Shown here piece after piece: positions 6,480 to 14,210 of a stretch of 64,000 nt of DNA. The notes beneath the pieces are model-generated. The model did not search any database and was not told the origin of the DNA. It saw only the letters and a program-made list of their open reading frames with translations. The DNA comes from an uncultured Bacteroidales bacterium (lineage in GTDB: Bacteria; Bacteroidota; Bacteroidia; Bacteroidales; UBA932). The number at the start of each line of letters is the position of its first letter. The first letter of the stretch is position 1. A program made the translations under genes and the position numbers. The stretch lies in assembly GCA_949297365.1 (NCBI GenBank), contig CASFSL010000016.1:1-64000 (forward strand). The letters are read 5' to 3'.

Positions 6480-8141
6480 ATGAGATTGGATGATTTTGAA
6501 AATGAGATTTCTGCAGTGATTTTCCGAAGGGGAGAGGATTACTATGAGAATGGCCTTGTGGAGGATCTTGAAGAGGTGGCTCCTGGCAGATGGAATGCAG
6601 TAGTTGAGGGAACAACGGACTATGAGACGGAGGTCTGCATCAAGAATGGAGAAATAGTATCATGGGACTGTGACTGTCCGTATGACGGATATATGTGCAA
6701 GCATGTGGTGGCGGTGTTGCTTGCGGTACGCGATGAGGGGACAGGGTTCAGTGACTATGAGGAGGTTCGGACAGAGCAGGAACAGTTGTCGCAGGATGAT
6801 GCTGCAGTCAGCGGGGATTTGATGGCCCGTATCTCTTTATTGACGGAAAGGCAGCTTAGTGACTTTGTCGGGAATTATGCGCAGAAAGATGCCGTTTTTA
6901 AGGAAGAATTGCTTAAGTATGTTATGTCCAAGCAGTTGTCTGGAACGGCGGGAACATATCGCAGGGAAGTCAGGAAGTATATCTGCTATGCTGACATATA
7001 CGGTATTTTGGATAAGGGAATACTGCTTCTGGAGGCGGGGCGTATTGAGGAGGCAGCCGCAATAGCACTCCAGACACTTGAGTCGTTTGCCGATGAGTAT
7101 GAATATGATGATTATGCGGATAGCGATAATATTGATCCTGATGTGTGTGAAAGGGCTGGAGATTTGATACGCAGGATAGTGGATGACAGCAGGACTGCTT
7201 CTGAACTTAAGCGGAGTATAGTTGTGGAACTGGACAGTTTGTCCGGGAAGGATGTCTATGCACAGTTTGATATGTTCGATATGGACGGCTTGGTTGCGGA
7301 TGTCAGTCAGAATATTCTTTCAAAGGAAGATATATTGGCGATGATAGATATCCATCTGAGGACAGAACCGGAATATCGTTTGGCGGACTGGGTTCAACGT
7401 AAGGTGCATGTGCTGGCCGGGATGGGCCGGACGGATGAGGCTGCGGACGTGGTTGACGGGTATCTATATCTTCCGGAGATACGCAGGGAGGAGGTGGATA
7501 AGGCGGTAGAGGCTGGAAATTACGAAAGGGCTCTGGCAATGTTGGATGAGGGTATTGATCTGGCGGAGAAGAACGGCCATTACGGAACCAGAAACAGTTG
7601 GAGGGAGCGTAAACGGGAGGTTTTCGAGGCTCAGGGACGTGTGGATGATGTCGTGGAGATAACCAGGGAAATGTTTCTGGACTCTCCGAAGATGGAAGAT
7701 TACCGCAGGCTGAGGAGCCTGATTAAGGCGGAGAAATGGCCGGAGTATCTAGACAGTCTGATAGGCAGGGCCAGGCTTGTAGATTATTCGTATTATACAT
7801 CGTGTTCCCGGGCTGAGATATTCAGGGAGGAGAAGGAGTACGGCCGTCTCCTCGCTCTTATAGCAAAACTCCGGCCTGAAGACCGTCTTCATGCGTTGAT
7901 GACGTATTCATCCGTGCTGCAAGCTGGATATTCGGCTCAGTTGCTGGATATGTTCACTCCTTTGATAAAGGACTATGCAGAGAGAAATGTTAACGTAAAG
8001 GCGTATCCTTACGTGGTACAGGTACTCCGTCAGATGCGTAAGCTTAATGGCGGAGAGGAAGTCGTGTCGGAGTTGGTAAGTCTGTTTAGGTCTAAGTATG
8101 CAAGGCGTTCCCGTATGATGCAGGAACTTGACCGTCTGTAG
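6480..8141 (+). CDS. SWIM zinc-finger protein with long helical repeat region
   Basis: 553 residues. The N-terminal SWIM motif is clear: C-D-C-P followed by MCKHVVAVLL (C-x-C-x(n)-C-x-H, about residues 58-75), a zinc-binding module found in proteins that bind DNA or other proteins. The remaining 450 residues are helical, with TPR-like stretches around residues 290-500, suggesting a protein-binding scaffold. No enzymatic domain (for example a SNF2 helicase) is fused. Probably co-transcribed with the YwqG-like gene. The cellular role of stand-alone SWIM proteins is not known. Confidence 0.8.
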   Translation: MRLDDFENEISAVIFRRGEDYYENGLVEDLEEVAPGRWNAVVEGTTDYETEVCIKNGEIVSWDCDCPYDGYMCKHVVAVLLAVRDEGTGFSDYEEVRTEQEQLSQDDAAVSGDLMARISLLTERQLSDFVGNYAQKDAVFKEELLKYVMSKQLSGTAGTYRREVRKYICYADIYGILDKGILLLEAGRIEEAAAIALQTLESFADEYEYDDYADSDNIDPDVCERAGDLIRRIVDDSRTASELKRSIVVELDSLSGKDVYAQFDMFDMDGLVADVSQNILSKEDILAMIDIHLRTEPEYRLADWVQRKVHVLAGMGRTDEAADVVDGYLYLPEIRREEVDKAVEAGNYERALAMLDEGIDLAEKNGHYGTRNSWRERKREVFEAQGRVDDVVEITREMFLDSPKMEDYRRLRSLIKAEKWPEYLDSLIGRARLVDYSYYTSCSRAEIFREEKEYGRLLALIAKLRPEDRLHALMTYSSVLQAGYSAQLLDMFTPLIKDYAERNVNVKAYPYVVQVLRQMRKLNGGEEVVSELVSLFRSKYARRSRMMQELDRL

Positions 8142-8231
8142 TTTCTGTAATATGGTGTGCTGACAAGAGAGGATAGATGGGGGAGAAGTGGTAAGGTGGG
8201 GAGATTGCTGAAGAAATATTTGGCAAAATGA

Positions 8232-8265
8232 AAACCCCGGGCGGGAAGACTCCTGTCCGGGGTTT
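8232..8265 (-). terminator. Terminator of the nqr operon
   Basis: AAACCCCGG and CCGGGGTTT form a 9-bp stem, about 38 bp beyond the nqrF stop. On the minus strand the stem ends in GGGGTTTT. It can also act on the plus strand for the SWIM gene. Confidence 0.75.
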
Positions 8266-8302
8266 CGTGTGTATACTGTCGGCTTTAGAGTCCGTAGCGG
8301 AA

Positions 8303-9568
8303 CTATGAGCCGAAGTTGTCGAAGAGGATGTTCTCGGGAGGTACTCCGAGGCTGTCCAGCATCTTGAGGACTGACTGGGTCATCATCGGAGGTCCGCACA
8401 TCAGGTAGAGGCAGTCCTCGGGAGCCTCGTGGTTCTTGAGGTAGGTCTCGTAGAGGACGTTGTGAACGAAGCCGACCTTGTAGTCCACTCCTGCTGCATC
8501 GGCCTCGGGATCCTGGCGGTCGAGGGCCAGATGGAACTTGAAGTTGGGGAACTCTCGCTCTATCTCGTGGAAGTCCTCGAGGTAGAAGGCCTCTTTCAGG
8601 CTGCGGGCACCGTAGAAGAAGTTGACCTTGCGGGCTGTCTTCTCGGTCTTGAACAGGTGCATGATGTGGCTTCTCATGGGAGCCATACCGGCACCGCCGC
8701 CGATGAAGATGAACTCCTGGTCGGCAGGAGCGTTGTCCGGGATGAAGAACTCTCCGTAAGGGCCCGAGATAATTACCTTGTCACCCGGCTTGCGGGAGAA
8801 GATGTAGGACGAGCTGATTCCGGGAGGCACGTTCATGAAGCCGCCCTTGGCCTTGTCGAAAGGAGGGGTGGCGATGCGGACGTTGAGCATGATGATGTCG
8901 CCTTCGGCAGGGTGGTTGGCCATGGAGTAGGCCTTGAAGGTGGGCTCGGAGTTGTGGGCGTGCAGCTTGAACACTCCCATTTTCTCCCAGTCTGCCCTGT
9001 AAGGCTCCTCGATGTCCATATCCTTGTAGTCGATGTCATATTTGGGGATATCGATCTGGATATAGCCGCCGGAGCGGAAGTTGAGATGCTCGCCAGCGGG
9101 GAGCTTCACTACGAACTCCTTGATGAATGTGGCCACGTTCTTGTTGCTTACCACCTCGCACTCGAGTTTCTTGATGCCGAGGATGCTCTGAGGAACGAGG
9201 ATCTTGAGGTCCTCGCGCACCTTTACCTGGCATCCGAGCCTCCAGTTGTTCTGCTGCTGCTTGCGGGTGAAGAATCCCACCTCGGTGGGCAGGATGCTGC
9301 CGCCGCCGGAGAGCACCTGGCATTTGCACATGCCGCAGCTTCCGCCGCCTCCGCAGGCAGAGGGCAGGAATATCTTCTCGTTGGAGAGGGTTGCCAGCAG
9401 GGACGAGCCGGGATTGACATCGAGGACTCTCTCCCCGTTGTTGATGTCAATCTTGACGTTGCCCTGAGGGGTCAGCTTGGCCTTGGCCACCAGCAGAAGG
9501 GCGACCAGGATGAGTGTCACTATGAGGAATGTGACGATTGAAAGTATAAGTATTGTTGTCAATGACAT
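8303..9568 (-). CDS. nqrF: Na+-translocating NADH:quinone reductase subunit F
   Basis: 421 residues. NqrF accepts electrons from NADH and passes them through FAD and a [2Fe-2S] centre into the sodium pump. There is an N-terminal membrane helix (about 5-28), then a ferredoxin domain with cluster ligands C72, C78, C81 and C113 (SACGGGGSCGMCKC and RLGCQV). The ferredoxin-reductase part follows, with the FAD-binding KAYSMANHP segment and the NAD-binding GGGAGMAPMRSH segment, and it ends in LYLMCGPPMM and ILFDNFG. Length and all motifs are normal. Last gene of nqrABCDEF. Confidence 0.97.
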   Translation of the reverse strand: MSLTTILILSIVTFLIVTLILVALLLVAKAKLTPQGNVKIDINNGERVLDVNPGSSLLATLSNEKIFLPSACGGGGSCGMCKCQVLSGGGSILPTEVGFFTRKQQQNNWRLGCQVKVREDLKILVPQSILGIKKLECEVVSNKNVATFIKEFVVKLPAGEHLNFRSGGYIQIDIPKYDIDYKDMDIEEPYRADWEKMGVFKLHAHNSEPTFKAYSMANHPAEGDIIMLNVRIATPPFDKAKGGFMNVPPGISSSYIFSRKPGDKVIISGPYGEFFIPDNAPADQEFIFIGGGAGMAPMRSHIMHLFKTEKTARKVNFFYGARSLKEAFYLEDFHEIEREFPNFKFHLALDRQDPEADAAGVDYKVGFVHNVLYETYLKNHEAPEDCLYLMCGPPMMTQSVLKMLDSLGVPPENILFDNFGS

Positions 9569-9580
9569 AGTCGTGTCCTC

Positions 9581-10195
9581 CTATAATTGAATACCCATGA
9601 AGCTCATGAATGCCAGGCCCATGAGACCGGTGATGATGAATGATATACCGAGACCCTTGAGAGGCTTGGGCACGTTGGAATAGGCGAGTTTCTCGCGGAT
9701 GGCGGCGATGGTCACGATGGCCAGGAACCAGCCGATGCCGGAACCGAGGGCGTATACCGTGGCGTAGCCGAGGTTGGCGAAATCCCTCTCCTGCATGAAG
9801 AGCGACGCTCCCATCACGGCGCAGTTCACAGCGATAAGGGGCAGGAAGATACCGAGCGAGGAGTAGAGCGAGGGGGAGAATTTCTCCACTATCATCTCGA
9901 CGAGCTGGGTAACTGCCGCGATAACGGCTATGAAGATGATGAAACTCAGGAAGCTCAGGTCCAGATTGGCGAATGCCGGGCTGATCCAGTCCATGGCTCC
10001 GGGGGTGAGGAAGAACTTATTGAGGAGGTAGTTGATGGGCAGGGTCACGAGGATTACGAAAATCACGGCGATACCCAGACCGAAGGCTGTCTTGACGTTC
10101 TTCGATACAGCCAGGAACGAACACATCCCCAAGAAGTATGCGAAAACCATGTTGTCGATGAAAATCGACTTGACGAATAGATTTAAATATTCCAT
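9581..10195 (-). CDS. nqrE: Na+-translocating NADH:quinone reductase subunit E
   Basis: 204 residues with six membrane helices, the usual NqrE size. NqrE and NqrD form a pseudo-symmetric pair that shuttles an iron centre across the membrane. The conserved half-motifs are visible (an early FAYFLGMCSFLA containing Cys, and LIAVNCAVMGASLF in the second half). It lies 12 bp from nqrF and 15 bp from nqrD in the operon. Confidence 0.97.
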   Translation of the reverse strand: MEYLNLFVKSIFIDNMVFAYFLGMCSFLAVSKNVKTAFGLGIAVIFVILVTLPINYLLNKFFLTPGAMDWISPAFANLDLSFLSFIIFIAVIAAVTQLVEMIVEKFSPSLYSSLGIFLPLIAVNCAVMGASLFMQERDFANLGYATVYALGSGIGWFLAIVTIAAIREKLAYSNVPKPLKGLGISFIITGLMGLAFMSFMGIQL

Positions 10196-10210
10196 AGCGA
10201 TGTGTCTTTA

Positions 10211-10825
10211 TTATTTTTCTTCAATGAGCTCTTTCTGGTAGCTTCTCTGTATCCAGATGATGAGTCCGACGAGAATCAGTGCCATGGGAGGCATGATGAT
10301 CAGGCCGTTGTTCATGTATCCTGCTGCGTACCAGCTGTCAGGGATGATCTGATGTCCGAAGAGACAGCCGGAGCCGAGCAGCTCGCGGAAGAAGGCCAGT
10401 ACAACGAGTATCATACCGTAGCCGAGACCGTTGGCGATACCGTCCACAAATGAGGGCCAGGGCTTGTTGCCGAGGGCGAATGCCTCGATACGTCCCATGA
10501 CGATACAGTTGGTGATGATAAGACCGACGTATACGGAGAGCTGCTTGCTGACCTCGTAGGCGAAGGCCTTGAGGAACTGGTCGATGAGAATCACGAACAG
10601 GGATACGAGCACCAGCTGTACGATGATACGGATACGGTTGGGAATCGTATTTCTGAGAAGTGACGCGAACAAGCTTGAGAATCCGGTTACGAGGGTAACC
10701 GAGAGAGCCATTACGCAGGCAGGCTCAAGCTTTACGGTAACTGCCAGCGAAGAGCAGATACCCAAGACTAAGACCGTTACCGGGTTGGCCTTGAAAAACG
10801 GGTTTTTATAGATTTCCTTCTTCAT
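10211..10825 (-). CDS. nqrD: Na+-translocating NADH:quinone reductase subunit D
   Basis: 204 residues, six membrane helices, starting MKKEIYKNPFFKANPV. This start (ATG at 10823-10825) is chosen because the frame upstream is a low-quality extension overlapping nqrC. The iron-binding cysteines appear in LVLGICSSLAVT and LIITNCIVMGR. The gene overlaps nqrC by 20 bp, consistent with translational coupling. Confidence 0.96.
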   Translation of the reverse strand: MKKEIYKNPFFKANPVTVLVLGICSSLAVTVKLEPACVMALSVTLVTGFSSLFASLLRNTIPNRIRIIVQLVLVSLFVILIDQFLKAFAYEVSKQLSVYVGLIITNCIVMGRIEAFALGNKPWPSFVDGIANGLGYGMILVVLAFFRELLGSGCLFGHQIIPDSWYAAGYMNNGLIIMPPMALILVGLIIWIQRSYQKELIEEK

Positions 10826-11627
10826 GATTGTCCACAGTATTGGTTGTTGAATCTGCGGCTGCCTGAGCCTGAGCTTTGGCGGCCAGCTGTTTTTCGAAAT
10901 AGGGCTCGTAGTCCGTGAGCCACTGTCTGATGGCGTTCTCCAGTGCGCGGCTGGTGATGGTTCCGCCGGAGATGGCGTCCACTCCGTGCATGTCACCTTC
11001 AGGCACTCCGCCCTTTACTACCGAGATGGATACCATGTTGTCGCCCTCGAAGATAGTCTTGCCGGCGAACTGGTTGCTGAAGTGCGGTGTGGCTATCTCG
11101 GCACCGAGACCCGGAGTCTCGCCCTTGTGGAGGAATGTGGCTCCGTAGACGGTGTTGTAGTCGTCCTTAAGGGAGATGTAGCCCCAGATAGGTCCCCACA
11201 GACCTGCTCCGTAGATAGGGAAGATCTCGACTCTGCTGCCGTCGTCCAGAGTGCAGACGAATACGGGCAGGGTGAGCTTCGATACATCGGGATTGGCCTG
11301 CTTCATGATGTCGTACTGGGACTTCAGTCCGGATGCGAGAGCCATCGGGAAAGCCTCGCCCTCAACCTTGTCGCCTTTGACGTTCACGAGATAGGAGTCG
11401 GTGATGTATTTGTTGTATTCTGCTTCGATGTAGCTGTTCTTGTCCTTTGCCTGATCGGCTTCCTGAGCCAGATTGACTGAGTACAGGATGCTCTGACGGG
11501 TCTCTGTGGCCACGTTGGCGTTCTGCCTGTCGCTCAGGGATACGGACACGAAAGCCAGGACAGCTGCCACTACCACCACAAGTATGATGGAGTAGATGAC
11601 GGTATATGTGTTACTGTTGGTATTCAT
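10806..11627 (-). CDS. nqrC: Na+-translocating NADH:quinone reductase subunit C
   Basis: 273 residues. NqrC has one N-terminal membrane helix (about 9-30) and a periplasmic FMN-binding domain. FMN is carried covalently on a threonine, here T223 in DAISGGTITS; many NqrC proteins have SGAT at this place, so the Ala-to-Gly change is a small variation. GAGLWGPIWGY and GETPGLGAEI are typical of the fold. The C-terminal 25 residues are Ala/Gln-rich and extend past the usual end. Confidence 0.96.
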   Translation of the reverse strand: MNTNSNTYTVIYSIILVVVVAAVLAFVSVSLSDRQNANVATETRQSILYSVNLAQEADQAKDKNSYIEAEYNKYITDSYLVNVKGDKVEGEAFPMALASGLKSQYDIMKQANPDVSKLTLPVFVCTLDDGSRVEIFPIYGAGLWGPIWGYISLKDDYNTVYGATFLHKGETPGLGAEIATPHFSNQFAGKTIFEGDNMVSISVVKGGVPEGDMHGVDAISGGTITSRALENAIRQWLTDYEPYFEKQLAAKAQAQAAADSTTNTVDNHEEGNL

Positions 11628-11638
11628 AGTGCTGTATC

Positions 11639-12748
11639 TTATTGATTGATTTGTGCCCTTTTGAGACGGTTCTTGATGTTCCTCTGCACTACACAGTAGT
11701 CAATCAGCGGAGCAAATGTGTTCATAAGCAGGATCGAGAGCATCATTCCCTCGGGATATCCGGGGTTGAACACTCTGAGGATGATGGTGAATGCTCCGAT
11801 CAGGAAACCGTAGATCCACTTGCCGGTCTCGGTCTGAGCCGAGGTGACGGGGTCGGTGGCCATGAATACGGCTCCGAAGGCGAATCCGCCCATAATCAGG
11901 TGCTCCCATGCAGGCATAGCCAGGTAGGAAGTGGGATCAGGCGCGATGGCGTTGCAGAGATAACCCATTGCAAGACCGCCGACAACGGTGGACAGCATGA
12001 TCTTCCAGCTGGCGACACCGGTGAAGATCAGTATCGCAGCACCGATAAGTATGGCAATAGTGGAGGTCTCGCCGGGACATCCGGGCATCAGACCGATGAA
12101 CATGTTGAGGATGCTGTCGCTGCCGTTGGCCATTGTGGGGAAATTACCTACGGCTGCCTCTGCAAGAGGAGTTGCTCCGGAATATCCGTCTACCCATACC
12201 TCGTCACCTGACATGCAGCTGGGGTAGGCGAAGAACAGGAATGCCCTCGCTATCAGCGCGGGATTCCAGATGTTCATGCCGGTGCCGCCGAATACTTCCT
12301 TGCCGAGGATGACTGCGAAAGCCACTGCGAGGGCCAGAATCCAGAGGGGAGTGGTGATGGGCACGATCAGGGGGATAATCATACCTGTGACCAGGTATCC
12401 CTCGTTGACCTCATGGCCGCGTATCTGGGCCGATGCGAACTCTATGCCCAGACCTACGATATAGGATACCAGGTAGAGGGGAAGTATCTTGAGGAAACCG
12501 TACCATACCATCTGCCAGAAGCCCATATCCGTGCCTGCGGCGAGGTTGTGCTGGTAGCCGATGTTATAGATACCGAAGAGGAGGGTGGGGATCAGTGCGA
12601 CCACCACGATGATCATGACTCTCTTGAGGTCGTTGCAGTCCCTGACGTGCGAGCCCTTCTTAGTGACGGTATTCGGCACTCTGAGGAACGACTGGAAAGC
12701 CTCGATGGTGGAGTCGAATATTGAACCTTTTTTCTCTTTATTTTCCAT
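11639..12748 (-). CDS. nqrB: Na+-translocating NADH:quinone reductase subunit B
   Basis: 369 residues with about ten membrane helices. NqrB carries covalent FMN on a threonine (T193 in DGYSGATPLAEA) and riboflavin, and forms the sodium channel part of the pump. The conserved FGGTGMNIWNPALIARAFLF stretch is present. The N-terminal 40 residues are cytoplasmic and basic. It begins 4 bp after nqrA ends. Confidence 0.97.
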   Translation of the reverse strand: MENKEKKGSIFDSTIEAFQSFLRVPNTVTKKGSHVRDCNDLKRVMIIVVVALIPTLLFGIYNIGYQHNLAAGTDMGFWQMVWYGFLKILPLYLVSYIVGLGIEFASAQIRGHEVNEGYLVTGMIIPLIVPITTPLWILALAVAFAVILGKEVFGGTGMNIWNPALIARAFLFFAYPSCMSGDEVWVDGYSGATPLAEAAVGNFPTMANGSDSILNMFIGLMPGCPGETSTIAILIGAAILIFTGVASWKIMLSTVVGGLAMGYLCNAIAPDPTSYLAMPAWEHLIMGGFAFGAVFMATDPVTSAQTETGKWIYGFLIGAFTIILRVFNPGYPEGMMLSILLMNTFAPLIDYCVVQRNIKNRLKRAQINQ

Positions 12749-12752
12749 ATCC

Positions 12753-14126
12753 TTATGCCATTTCTTTAATCATGATGTCAATACCCTTGGACACGATAGC
12801 CTGAATGTCTATCTTGGAAGGGTCTATGTACTCGCAGAGTGCGAAGTCCTCCTCGACCACCTCGTAGATGCCTAGCTGCTCCATCTTGTCGATGTCCTCG
12901 GCGAGGATGGCCTTGAGCAGATACACGGGATAGATGTTCATGGGGAACACCTTGGCGTATTTGCTGGTCATCACGAAAGCCCTAACACCGCCGTTGAGGT
13001 TGGAGTCCACCTTATACTTTTTCCTGGGAGTAAGCCATGAGAAATAGGTGGATGCGAAACTGAACTTCTTGGGTCTGAATATCTTGGCCCAACCGAATGT
13101 CTCGTAGTAGTTGCCCTCGGTAATCAGGGACACACAGTCGTCGTAGAATCCCAGATAGCCATCCTTGCCGACATTGGTGCCGGTGAGGATGTTGCCGCTG
13201 ATGAAGCGCACTTCACAGCCTTTCTGGAGTTTCTCCACATTGTCGTTGGTCATGTCGGCGATGCCGCTCATGCACATGCCGCTGATGCACTTCACGTAGC
13301 CGGGAGTGCTTACGCGGGGACCTCCTACTGCGACGGTCTTGCGCATGTCCACCTTGCCGGTGGCGAAGAAGCGGCCGATGATGGCCAGCATCTGGAGATT
13401 GACAGTCCAGACCATATCACCCTTGTTTACAGGGCAGATGTGATTGATCTGCACGCCTACGTTGCCGGCGGGATGAGGTCCGTCGAATACATGGAACTCC
13501 ACTCCGCTGAGTCTGTGGAACGGAGTGCAGGCATGTGTCTTGGCATTCAGACCGAAATGTATCTTGGGAGTAATCTTGGACAGTACGCTGATAGCTGTCT
13601 GTATGTTCTCCACCTCATCCTTCAGGATGTAGTCATAGTCCGCAGCCAGAGGAGCGGAGTCGAATCCGGAGATGTAGAGTGCCTGGGGGCGTACTTCCGG
13701 ATTGGGGATGATACCGTAGGGACGCTGCTTGATGCAGGGCCACAGTCCGCTCTCGAGGAGGGCGCTGATCACCTGCTCCGCAGTGATGGCCTCGGGCTTG
13801 GGAAGATCAAACCTGGCGTACTCCGTTTCCGGATCAGCCTTGACTCTGACCTCGAGAAGCTTTCTCTTCTCACCTCGGATAATTCCGCAGACAGTTCCGC
13901 TCACCGGAGAGGTGAATCTGACTTCAGGTCTCTTCTTATCGAAGAAAAGGACGGATCCGGCCTTTACGGCGTCACCTTCCTTTACTGCGAGCTTTGGAAT
14001 AAGGCCTCTGAAATCGGTGGGCTTTACAGCCACTGTCTCCGAAACTATACTCTTGAGGATACGGGCTTCCGGCACACCCTCTACAGGTATGTCCAGCCCT
14101 TGTTTCAATTTTATATAGTCAACCAT
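12753..14126 (-). CDS. nqrA: Na+-translocating NADH:quinone reductase subunit A
   Basis: 457 residues, soluble, attached to the cytoplasmic side of the complex and close to the quinone site. The start MVDYIKLKQGLDIPVEG and the lipoyl-like N-terminal domain (VKEGDAVKAGSVLFFDKK) are standard. First gene of the operon; a -7 box (minus strand 14164-14157) lies about 31 bp upstream. Together the six genes give this anaerobe a sodium-motive respiratory chain. Confidence 0.96.
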   Translation of the reverse strand: MVDYIKLKQGLDIPVEGVPEARILKSIVSETVAVKPTDFRGLIPKLAVKEGDAVKAGSVLFFDKKRPEVRFTSPVSGTVCGIIRGEKRKLLEVRVKADPETEYARFDLPKPEAITAEQVISALLESGLWPCIKQRPYGIIPNPEVRPQALYISGFDSAPLAADYDYILKDEVENIQTAISVLSKITPKIHFGLNAKTHACTPFHRLSGVEFHVFDGPHPAGNVGVQINHICPVNKGDMVWTVNLQMLAIIGRFFATGKVDMRKTVAVGGPRVSTPGYVKCISGMCMSGIADMTNDNVEKLQKGCEVRFISGNILTGTNVGKDGYLGFYDDCVSLITEGNYYETFGWAKIFRPKKFSFASTYFSWLTPRKKYKVDSNLNGGVRAFVMTSKYAKVFPMNIYPVYLLKAILAEDIDKMEQLGIYEVVEEDFALCEYIDPSKIDIQAIVSKGIDIMIKEMA

Positions 14127-14156
14127 ATCCTTTTATGTAAAACAAAAATTTGGGTG

Positions 14157-14185
14157 CAAATATAGATAAAACTTTTGTAGATTTG
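14157..14185. promoter_or_regulatory. Divergent promoters for nqrA and the helicase
   Basis: Minus strand TATATTTG (14164-14157) serves nqrA; plus strand TAGATTTG (14178-14185) serves the helicase at 14211. Both match TAnnTTTG, and their -33 regions overlap each other; neither has a perfect TTTG at the ideal distance. Confidence 0.55.
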
Positions 14186-14210
14186 TGCTCCAATTTAAAA
14201 AGAATGTGAA

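Noticed and set aside
8429-9541. Long plus-strand frame of 370 codons opposite nqrF
   Set aside because: It is the antisense shadow of a highly conserved gene; its composition (Glu/Val/Leu/His-rich without domain) is typical of such shadows in GC-rich codons.
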